IMG/VR virus record: IMGVR_UViG_3300036851_000237
Span: 1-54,570 of that record
Strand: one strand, 5' to 3'
Source: a virus
Length of the DNA: 54,570 bases
Shown piece by piece: positions 48,549 through 54,570 of the stretch. The notes under the pieces were generated by a model. The model was not told the DNA's origin. It did not search any database and saw nothing but the letters and a program-made list of their open reading frames with translations. Made by a program: the position numbers and the translations under genes. Position 1 is the first letter of the stretch; each line of letters begins with the position of its first letter.

Positions 48549-49084
48549 CCAAGGCCGCCGAAAACCTCCCCCGGCCCGATCTTTTCGGGTCGTGGGGCCG
48601 GGCCTGGGAACAGGACATCCCAGCGATGCGGATCAATCAAAAGGTCGCCGCCGAGGCCGATCCCTCGGTCGGCGGCTGGGTGATCGAAGCACCGTGGGCG
48701 CATCCGGCATGGCATTCGTATCTGCTGGCGCTGATTCATCTGCGCCCGCTCGCCGGCTTCGATCCGCCGATTATGTACCTGCAGGGCGCCACGCACGAAT
48801 TTATCCTGTACGCGCTCGACCCCGATCATCCGCGCAGCGTCGATCAGCAATGCCATCTGCTGACGCCCGCGAATTTCGCGGCGCAGATCATCTGCGAAAA
48901 CGACACCGCGGCGCGCGACCGAATCAAAGCGGCGATCCAAGAAATCTGCGATGGCAAGCTGAGCCCGGACACCGATTACATGCGGCTCTGGGTGCAGCGC
49001 TTCGGCGGCAACATGCTGAAAAAATATCCCAGCGACTTCATGCTTCATCTGATCGACCTCGACGGTGCCAAGCGCGTGCATTGA
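48545..49084 (+). CDS. Hypothetical protein, 179 aa, GTG start
   Basis: GTG 48545 overlaps the previous stop. Features include the segment WEQDIPAMRINQKVAAEADPSVGGWVIEAPWAHPAWHSYLLALIHLRP, found beside DUF2303 in related phages (my recollection, unverified). Unknown role. Confidence 0.7.
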   Translation: MTKAAENLPRPDLFGSWGRAWEQDIPAMRINQKVAAEADPSVGGWVIEAPWAHPAWHSYLLALIHLRPLAGFDPPIMYLQGATHEFILYALDPDHPRSVDQQCHLLTPANFAAQIICENDTAARDRIKAAIQEICDGKLSPDTDYMRLWVQRFGGNMLKKYPSDFMLHLIDLDGAKRVH

Positions 49085-49386
49085 TGACGGACCTGTTCAC
49101 GTACCGCGATGAATACCCCAACAGCCCCGGCTATAAGCGTCCGGGGACCAGCCGAGAGGCAGCAGAGGCGATCAAGCCGCGCGCCGCTATCCTGCGAGAG
49201 CGTTCGCTGGCGGCGCTGAAACACCGGCCGATGACAGCGGATGAAGTTGCCGCGCATTTGGGTGAGTCCGTGCTGTCGATCCGCCCGCGCATCACCGAGC
49301 TGCATGAGCTGGGCTTGATCGAACAGACCGGCGAGCGCCGCCGCAATGCCTCGGGCCGCATGGCGGCGGTCTGGCGGCTCAAATGA
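49084..49386 (+). CDS. Winged-helix protein, 100 aa
   Basis: Residues ~35-98 (RERSLAALKHRPMTADEVAAHLGESVLSIRPRITELHELGLIEQTGERRRNASGRMAAVWRLK) form a clear winged helix of MarR-like type. It starts at ATG 49084, overlapping the previous stop, and precedes the methyltransferase gene. Confidence 0.8.
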   Translation: MTDLFTYRDEYPNSPGYKRPGTSREAAEAIKPRAAILRERSLAALKHRPMTADEVAAHLGESVLSIRPRITELHELGLIEQTGERRRNASGRMAAVWRLK

Positions 49387-50567
49387 CCATCAGCATCCAT
49401 CACGGTGATTGCTTGGAGCTGCTGCCGAAGCTGCCGGAAAACAGCATCGACGCTTGCGTGACCGATCCGCCCTATCATCTGGTCAGCATCCACAAGCGGT
49501 TTTCGAAAAGCGGCGGCGCGGATCGCCAGCCCGGCACCGATCAATACGACCGTCTCTCGCGCGGTTTCATGGGCAAAGCGTGGGATGGCGGCGACGTCGC
49601 GTTCCGGGTCGAAACCTGGGAAGCGGTGTTTCGTGTGCTCAAGCCCGGCGCGCACCTGATCGCGTTCGGCGGCACGCGCACCTATCACCGTATGGTCTGC
49701 GCCATCGAAGACGCCGGCTTTGAAATCCGCGATCAGATCGGCTGGCTGTACGGGTCTGGCTTCCCGAAGAGTCACAGCGTCGAAAAGAAACTGGACACGC
49801 GCAGCGACGAAGAAATCGAGGCGGGCGATCCGCAAGCACCCGATGCGATGCGGTGGCAGGGCTGGGGCACGGCGCTCAAGCCGGCCTGGGAGCCCGTAGT
49901 GCTCGCGCGCAAGCCGCTGATCGGCCGCGTCGTCGATAATGTGCTGGCGCACGGGACCGGGGCGCTCAATATCGATGCGTGCCGTCTGGAGCCGGCCGAT
50001 GGTGATTACAACTATGCCCCTGGCGAGCACGGCATCGAGGGGCGCACGCGGCAATCCTGGTTTGCGCTGTCCGCAGGCAAGCGCCATGAAGATGGTCGCT
50101 GGCCCGCGAACGTGATCCACGACGGGAGCGCTGAGGTCATCGCCGCCTTCCCTGATACGCCGGGGCAGCAGCGCGATGTCACCGGCAAAGAGCAATCGCA
50201 CGTCACCAAGAACACCTACGGGCATTTCGAGCGCGGCGGTGACGGCATGGAAGCCCGCGGCGATCTCGGCTCTGCGGCGCGATTTTTCTATCAGGCGAAA
50301 GCTGACAAGGGCGACCGCCTCGCCTCGAAACATCCGACCGTGAAGCCGGTCGATCTCATCGCCTATCTGTGCCGCATGGTGACGCCGCCGGGCGGTGTGA
50401 TCCTCGATCCGTTTGCGGGCTCGGGCACGACCGGCATGGCGTGCCTACGCGAAGGCTTTCACGCGATCCTGATGGAACGCGAGGCCGAATACGTCGCCGA
50501 CATCAAGCGCCGCATCGCGCATGTTCATGGCGAGGATACGCCGCTGTTCGGTGGGGCCGCGCCATGA
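49383..50567 (+). CDS. DNA adenine/cytosine-N4 methyltransferase, beta class, 394 aa
   Basis: SAM-dependent DNA methyltransferase. Catalytic DPPY lies near residue 31 (CVTDPPYHLV), the target recognition region in between, and the SAM motif DPFAGSGTTGMA at ~340, with AFGGTRTYHRM near 98. The order (DPPY before FxGxG) marks the beta group. There is no restriction partner nearby, so it is orphan and probably protects or regulates phage DNA. Confidence 0.92.
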   Translation: MTISIHHGDCLELLPKLPENSIDACVTDPPYHLVSIHKRFSKSGGADRQPGTDQYDRLSRGFMGKAWDGGDVAFRVETWEAVFRVLKPGAHLIAFGGTRTYHRMVCAIEDAGFEIRDQIGWLYGSGFPKSHSVEKKLDTRSDEEIEAGDPQAPDAMRWQGWGTALKPAWEPVVLARKPLIGRVVDNVLAHGTGALNIDACRLEPADGDYNYAPGEHGIEGRTRQSWFALSAGKRHEDGRWPANVIHDGSAEVIAAFPDTPGQQRDVTGKEQSHVTKNTYGHFERGGDGMEARGDLGSAARFFYQAKADKGDRLASKHPTVKPVDLIAYLCRMVTPPGGVILDPFAGSGTTGMACLREGFHAILMEREAEYVADIKRRIAHVHGEDTPLFGGAAP

Positions 50568-50902
50568 GGCTCGTCATTCTCGAATCTCCCTACGCCGCGC
50601 CGACACCCGAAGGCATCGCCGAGAACATCGCTTATGCACGGGCGTGCGTGCGCGATTGTCTCGGGCGATTTGAAAGCGCAATCGCCTCACATCTGCTCTA
50701 CACCCAGGACGGTATCTTGCGCGATGAGATCGCCGCCGAGCGCGCGCTCGGCATCAAAGCCGGCCATGCGTGGATCGCCGCTGCCGCCGCCGTCGTGGTC
50801 TACATGGACCGCGGCATCAGCAGCGGTATGGCAAAGGGGATCGAGCGCGCCAACGCGCTCGGCGTGCCTGTCGAAATCCGCTCACTGCGGGAGGGGTGCT
50901 GA
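50564..50902 (+). CDS. DUF7768/nucleoside-2-deoxyribosyltransferase-like protein, 112 aa
   Basis: MRLVILESPYAAPTPEGIAENIAYARACVRDCLGRFESAIASHLLYTQDGILRDE… GISSGMAKGIERANALGVPVEIRSL has the Rossmann-like layout of DUF7768/DUF4406 proteins common in phages. These resemble nucleoside deoxyribosyltransferases; substrate unknown. Confidence 0.85.
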   Translation: MRLVILESPYAAPTPEGIAENIAYARACVRDCLGRFESAIASHLLYTQDGILRDEIAAERALGIKAGHAWIAAAAAVVVYMDRGISSGMAKGIERANALGVPVEIRSLREGC

Positions 50903-51705
50903 TGGCTGAGTGGATGGCCTTCAATCCCGCCGACTACGTGACGAACACGCTACACCTCACCACGCGGCAGCATGGTGGGTACATTCTGCTGATTTGCGCG
51001 GCTTGGGCCGGTAAGGGTGTGCTGCCGGGCACCGATGCGGGGCTGATGGCCATCGCCAAGCTAAGCGCTAAGGAGTGGCGCGAGGATGGCGAAGCGCTCA
51101 AGTCCTTCCTCACGCGCCGGGGCGATGTGTGGGTGCATGAGCGGGTTGAGTTCGAATGGAAAGACGCCCAGTCGTTGATAGCCGCCAAGAGTAAGGCAGG
51201 ACGAGAGGGTGCGCGAAAGCGCTGGCAAGGGCGTGCCAATGACAAACCGATGGCAGTGCCATCGCAGACCCAAAGGCAAACTGATGCACCTACACCTACA
51301 CCTGTACCGAGTCCTGTAGTGAAGGGTCTATCTGCATCCCATACCGTTCTTGAATCTGAGAAACCGGCTGTGGAAAATTTAGAATTGAATGGTCAGAGGC
51401 GGATAGAGCCTCGGCACGGTGGGCTCATCGATTACCGTAACCCCAAGAATCGCAACGCCTTTGCCGACAACAAGGTGGTTGAAGTCTTGTCGCAGCGGAC
51501 CAATAACGCCGATGCTTGGATGACGGTTTTCGCGGCGCGCGATCCCAAAGCACTCGGTCACGAAAAAGCCCGCATTGAATGCGAGAGCATCGCGCGTACG
51601 CTTGGTGTGCGCTGGGAGGCCGAGACAAAACGAGATGCGGATCAAGCTCAAGCCCTGGATGGTGCCGCAGCGCCCGCAAAGCGCCCAGCTGGCGTTTCTA
51701 CTTAA
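50902..51705 (+). CDS. DUF1376 replication-type protein, 267 aa
   Basis: N-terminal ~95 residues (MAEWMAFNPADYVTNTLHLTTRQHGGYILLICAAW…) match DUF1376, a winged-helix domain of phage O-like replication proteins. The centre is a Gln/Thr/Pro linker (PTPTPVPSP). The C-terminal part is helical. No helicase-loader motif is clear. It probably helps start phage replication. Confidence 0.8.
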   Translation: MAEWMAFNPADYVTNTLHLTTRQHGGYILLICAAWAGKGVLPGTDAGLMAIAKLSAKEWREDGEALKSFLTRRGDVWVHERVEFEWKDAQSLIAAKSKAGREGARKRWQGRANDKPMAVPSQTQRQTDAPTPTPVPSPVVKGLSASHTVLESEKPAVENLELNGQRRIEPRHGGLIDYRNPKNRNAFADNKVVEVLSQRTNNADAWMTVFAARDPKALGHEKARIECESIARTLGVRWEAETKRDADQAQALDGAAAPAKRPAGVST

Positions 51706-52111
51706 TCGGCTGCGCGCGGCCGAGGGCGGGCTTGTCACGCATGCGGAACTAATCCAGGCGGTTTGGGGCAATGCCAGCGATGGAGGGCCAGAACACATTC
51801 GGACCTGCCTGCGCTTGCTGGTGAGGAAATTGCGCAGGATGGGGTTTCCGATTATAAGCGTCACGCACAGGGGATATTATTTCGCCCCGTCCTACATCGA
51901 TGTCGAAACCCGAGAAAGGGAGCTGCAATATGGTCGAACAAGCGACACCAGCCGACGCCCAGACCGAACAACCGGCCGCGAGCGAGCCCGCGCCGACGCC
52001 GGAAGCGACTCACCAGATCGTCAGCAACGTGCGCGTCAAGGTGGTCAACCGCATCGCCGAAAAGATGCGCGTGGCCTTCGGCAATCAGGCACAGCGCATT
52101 GCCGAGCTTGA
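51635..52111 (+). CDS. OmpR-type winged-helix protein in overlapping frame, 158 aa
   Basis: Residues ~10-85 (RPQSAQLAFLLNRLRAAEGGLVTHAELIQAVWGNASDGGPEHIRTCLRLLVRKLRRMGFPIISVTHRGYYF) match the Trans_reg_C winged helix, without any receiver domain. It starts inside the DUF1376 gene (71-base overlap). Its last 60 codons run over the next gene for 180 bases as low-complexity Arg-rich sequence. The domain is convincing; the true end of the product is uncertain. Confidence 0.7.
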   Translation: MRIKLKPWMVPQRPQSAQLAFLLNRLRAAEGGLVTHAELIQAVWGNASDGGPEHIRTCLRLLVRKLRRMGFPIISVTHRGYYFAPSYIDVETRERELQYGRTSDTSRRPDRTTGRERARADAGSDSPDRQQRARQGGQPHRRKDARGLRQSGTAHCRA

Positions 52112-52202
52112 AGCCATCACGGAATGGCAGAACGACAAGATCAACGAGCTGATCAAGCAGAACGCGCAGCTCCGCGCCGCGGCGAAGCAACCCGCGGCGT
52201 AA
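51930..52202 (+). CDS. Hypothetical coiled-coil protein, 90 aa
   Basis: ATG 51930 follows AGGGAGC. A low-complexity Ala/Pro/Glu N-terminus, then SNVRVKVVNRIAEKMRVAFGNQAQRIAELEAITEWQNDKINELIKQNAQL, a basic helix and coiled coil. Last gene of the rightward early operon. Confidence 0.65.
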   Translation: MVEQATPADAQTEQPAASEPAPTPEATHQIVSNVRVKVVNRIAEKMRVAFGNQAQRIAELEAITEWQNDKINELIKQNAQLRAAAKQPAA

Positions 52203-52387
52203 GCCGAAACTCGAATCTCCAAATTTTTTGGGATCGGCGAGGGTCCAAATTAGGCCCCGCCGATCTCCCCATCCCCAGGATCAGGCCGCTTTGCATCGTC
52301 CGCCGACCGCGCGGGCGCGATTATGTCGCACGCGAGTGAATGTCGCAGTGCGATATCGCGGCGCAATAAGCGCGCGCGGCCGCGTTT
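52203..52387. other. Gap between convergent early operons, with hairpin
   Basis: Contains an 8-bp stem GATCGGCG/CGCCGATC (52232-52239 and 52258-52265) with an internal GGG/CCC extension, lying between the ends of the rightward and leftward operons. It has no T-tract. No other feature is seen. Confidence 0.5.
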
Positions 52388-52705
52388 TTAGCGTTTTGGT
52401 TCAAGCATTTGCAATGCTTCACCAGCCCGCGCCCGTACACGTTGGCGCCATAGCAGCAATTCGACGGCGGCCCGCACCGGGCCGGGGATTGCGCGCGTGC
52501 CGCCGGCCCAATGCCGGACGGTGCGCGGCGCGCAATAGAGCGCACGGGCAAGCGCCGTCTGCCAGTCCTGCCCGTACAGCGTGACGCCAGCGGCGCGCAA
52601 GTCTGCGGGAGTCATAGCGGCAGGAACGGCGCCCGCCGTTGGCGCGATATCGCGGCGATTGTCGGCGCTAGGTTGCCCCGTGGCGCGGTGTTGGCGCCGG
52701 CCCAT
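52388..52705 (-). CDS. HTH-like protein, 105 aa
   Basis: Residues ~31-90 (MTPADLRAAGVTLYGQDWQTALARALYCAPRTVRHWAGGTRAIPGPVRAAVELLL) resemble the small XRE-like HTH common in phage early regions. The start at 52705 is chosen because GAGAGGGG lies upstream; ATG 52615 would leave only the HTH. Last gene of the leftward operon. Confidence 0.7.
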   Translation of the reverse strand: MGRRQHRATGQPSADNRRDIAPTAGAVPAAMTPADLRAAGVTLYGQDWQTALARALYCAPRTVRHWAGGTRAIPGPVRAAVELLLWRQRVRARAGEALQMLEPKR

Positions 52706-52768
52706 GCGGTTCCCCTCTCAGACGTTGGCACACAATCGAGGGGCCGGCGCCCGGCCCCTCTCAGTGGG

Positions 52769-53617
52769 TCAATTCGACAAGGTGCGCCCGTCAGCGCACT
52801 TTATCTCATAAGAGAATGGGAACTCCGACACCGCGTCTAGCAGCGCGGACAGAGTTTCACCAGCGAGCGGCTTGCGCCAGCCAAAGCAATGGCGCCCGGT
52901 GTGCTCATAGAAAAGCCAGTTATCGATAAGAGCCGGGAAGCGGTCAAGAATCCAAGTCGCCGCGCGCCGTTTCTCTTCTGCGCTCGCAATCGTCTTTTTG
53001 TAGTCGCTTTCCACGCGCGCGCGTGCGGCGGCAATGCGCGCCTTGCCGCGTTCCGTGACTCCGTGCAATTGCGCGTCACGATATAGCGGCAATAGGTGCG
53101 CGCGTTCCGGTTCCGTGAGTGGCGCGCGGTCGCGCGTATCATCGATTGGCAGCATGCGGGTAAGGTGAAGGTCGTTTTCCGCCAGATATTCCGAATCCAA
53201 GCAATGGGGGCAAAACACGTAACCCTTTTGCGCCGGTTCCTGCCGCCCGCAATAACCGCATTTCACGGTGTTGCGGCGTATCTCCCGCATTTCGGCGGTT
53301 TGCTCCAGCCAATGCCCGCGCTTAATCCCGCGCGGCGCACCAATGTTGGAAATGGCGTCAAGCGCCCAATCGAAAACGCGCAAGCCTTTTTCCGTGACAC
53401 CTGGAATCGGCGCGGTGTTCCATTGGTTGTCAAAAAGATGTTTCGTTTCTAACTCAATTTCGCGCCCGTCAACGTCGGGCATGTAGTGCGAACCGTTGCC
53501 GTGCGATTCAAAACAGCGCAAGCCTAGCGCGGTCAGCTTGTCGCGTAATTCGGCATATGCCGCCGCGCCGTCCTTAGTTCTGATATCGAAATTGTATGAG
53601 TGAATGACGGTTTTCAT
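52769..53617 (-). CDS. Zinc-ribbon-containing hypothetical protein, 282 aa
   Basis: Residues ~120-145 contain CGYCGRQEPAQKGYVFCPHCLDS, a zinc ribbon. The N-terminal 100 residues are alpha/beta (VIHSYNFDIRTKDGAAAYAELRDKLTALGL). The C-terminal half is helical and charged, then a compact domain with HCFGWRKPLAGETLSALLDAVSEFPFSYEIKC. No family name is certain. The leader reads ATAACCAAGGGATACCC, similar to the other genes of this operon. Confidence 0.7.
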   Translation of the reverse strand: MKTVIHSYNFDIRTKDGAAAYAELRDKLTALGLRCFESHGNGSHYMPDVDGREIELETKHLFDNQWNTAPIPGVTEKGLRVFDWALDAISNIGAPRGIKRGHWLEQTAEMREIRRNTVKCGYCGRQEPAQKGYVFCPHCLDSEYLAENDLHLTRMLPIDDTRDRAPLTEPERAHLLPLYRDAQLHGVTERGKARIAAARARVESDYKKTIASAEEKRRAATWILDRFPALIDNWLFYEHTGRHCFGWRKPLAGETLSALLDAVSEFPFSYEIKCADGRTLSN

Positions 53618-53657
53618 GGTTTGGGTATCCCTTGGTTATGGTGAAAACGTAGCGGAG

Positions 53658-54254
53658 TTAGGCCGCGCGCGACAAGCCAGCGACTAGCGCATGATCAGGG
53701 TGGATATCCGCGCCGCGCCATAGCGCGCGTTCGCTCATGTCGATACTGGCCAGCACGCGCGCCGACTCAATGGGCGGCACCATGTCGGCATAGCGCGGCG
53801 ACAACAGCTTGACCATGCGGCCGGCCGCGTTGCGCCGCCAAACGTAGTCGACGTCTGGCTCGCGTTCTGGCGCGGGGTGCGCCGCATAATAGGCGTCAAT
53901 CAAATCAGACTGACCCGAGTCCCTAAGCCGCGCTATTTCCGCGCCATGAGTGGCAAGCCATCGCTGATAGGCCATGCCCGCCATGTCATGCGCGCGAAAC
54001 TGCCGCGCCAAATTGCTGGCGCGCGCGGTTGCAACGTCGTCGGCGCCGTTCTCGGGGATTGAGACTGTCAACGTGATGATATGCGAGTCAACGAACGTCA
54101 CAGAGACAGGCACCCATCGCGATTTGCCTTTGCGCGCTTTTGGCGCCTTGGGTTTCGGCATGAGCAAATCCACCAGCGCGCGCCAATCGTCGGCGCTATT
54201 GGTGGCAGCGGCGCCCGCATAGAGGGCATTGATTTTATCTTGCAACCTTGACAT
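53658..54254 (-). CDS. Hypothetical phage protein, 198 aa
   Basis: Starts at ATG 54254 with AGAGGAG upstream; the frame open to 54422 lacks a site. Basic linker near residue 40 (KPKAPKARKGKSRW), then alpha/beta and helical parts. Unrecognised. Confidence 0.65.
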   Translation of the reverse strand: MSRLQDKINALYAGAAATNSADDWRALVDLLMPKPKAPKARKGKSRWVPVSVTFVDSHIITLTVSIPENGADDVATARASNLARQFRAHDMAGMAYQRWLATHGAEIARLRDSGQSDLIDAYYAAHPAPEREPDVDYVWRRNAAGRMVKLLSPRYADMVPPIESARVLASIDMSERALWRGADIHPDHALVAGLSRAA

Positions 54255-54333
54255 GGTAACCGACTCCTCTTTTCCATGGTGGATTTGTGGGGGTAGCGGC
54301 GCGCGTTGTCCTGGCCGATACGCGCGCCGTTTT

Positions 54334-54471
54334 TTATGCGATTCCCAAGCGCCGATTGATGCGCGCCCGTGTCTCGCGTTGTTTGAGATAGCGGCGCCAC
54401 GCCAGCATGGCGAACACCGCAACCTCTACAGTTTTGCCGACGATGTAGCCGGCGGTAATAATATCGATCAT
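54334..54471 (-). CDS. Single-TM microprotein across the junction, 45 aa
   Basis: MIDIITAGYIVGKTVEVAVFAMLAWRRYLKQRETRARINRRLG: one hydrophobic helix and a basic tail. Its first 25 bases are also at 1-25. ATGA overlap with the end of the 22-450 gene is seen in both repeat copies, proving that the operon runs through the junction. Confidence 0.6.
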   Translation of the reverse strand: MIDIITAGYIVGKTVEVAVFAMLAWRRYLKQRETRARINRRLGIA

Positions 54472-54563
54472 GGCGCAACCCTCATTCTGATGGAATGAAC
54501 GCGCGCCATATGGCGCCGCGCTTCTGCGATTGCCTGCTGCACCATGTCGGGGAAGTAGTGGCA
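54447..54563. repeat. Right copy of terminal direct repeat
   Basis: Identical to bases 1-117. It includes 96 bases of the 3' part of the gene at 22-450 (here 54468-54563). The window's last seven bases (54564-54570) depart from the left copy and form, with the preceding GTGGCA, a fold-back palindrome, probably an assembly end artefact. Confidence 0.95.
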
Positions 54564-54570
54564 ATGCCAC

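Noticed and set aside
49383-50567. Restriction-modification system
   Set aside because: No restriction endonuclease gene lies next to the methyltransferase; neighbours are a winged-helix protein and DUF7768.

Overview
The window is a complete, or nearly complete, circularly mapping genome of a temperate tailed phage (siphovirus-like, about 54.4 kb). The first 117 bases recur exactly at 54447-54563, and an operon runs through that junction with its ATGA overlap intact, so the linear ends are probably an assembly cut. High GC, alphaproteobacterial-type phage families (GTA-like tail tip, DUF2163, DUF2303, DUF1376, DUF7768) and no eukaryotic or conjugative genes suggest an alphaproteobacterial host. 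The genus cannot be told from the sequence.

Layout. (1) A leftward operon of small unknown genes runs from 2541 through the junction (25/54471) to 52388. (2) A roughly 0.9 kb stretch with little or no coding (2542-3444) ends in two palindromic operators that directly abut a Cro/CI-like gene at 3496. (3) A leftward run of very short, overlapping genes (7879 to 4157) contains a tRNA-Thr and several Cys-rich or membrane microproteins. (4) A rightward morphogenesis operon starts at 8086: HNH nuclease, large terminase, Mu-like portal, protease with nested scaffold, decoration protein and major capsid. A terminator follows, then a giant glycosyltransferase-methyltransferase-glycosyltransferase gene. 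Next come head completion, tail tube, a frameshifting tail chaperone, tape measure, distal tail, DUF2163, NlpC/P60, hub and fibres. (5) A lysis cassette (32333-34043) has an exported Cys-rich protein, a TM/coiled-coil protein, a GH24 lysozyme and a holin-like/lipoprotein fusion. (6) An accessory rightward block (34079-37929) has an exported repeat protein, winged-helix/HTH proteins and an HNH-like protein. (7) A leftward lysogeny/recombination block (45764 to 38044) holds zinc-motif proteins, a RecE-like exonuclease, RecT, a DUF968-like protein, XRE regulators, an AlpA/Xis-like protein and a tyrosine integrase, with an attP candidate at 38332-38454. (8) The genetic switch lies at 45765-46383. 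(9) A rightward early block (46383-52202) has a Cro-like gene, membrane microproteins, DUF2303, a DNA methyltransferase, DUF7768, a DUF1376 replication-type protein and a winged-helix protein.

How it works together. The XRE repressor (45968-46288) and the Cro-like protein face each other across operators of the form AAYCTGC-N7-GCAGRTT. Related sites also lie in the leader of the leftward lysogeny/recombination operon and, unexpectedly, on a promoter far away at 34979 driving accessory genes. RecE/RecT, the methyltransferase and DUF1376 serve DNA metabolism. The head genes are Mu-like and the tail tip is GTA/lambda-like, so the virion is mosaic. The tail chaperone carries a textbook -1 frameshift signal. 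The strongest candidate for new biology is the three-domain sugar/methyl-transfer enzyme embedded between the capsid and tail genes.
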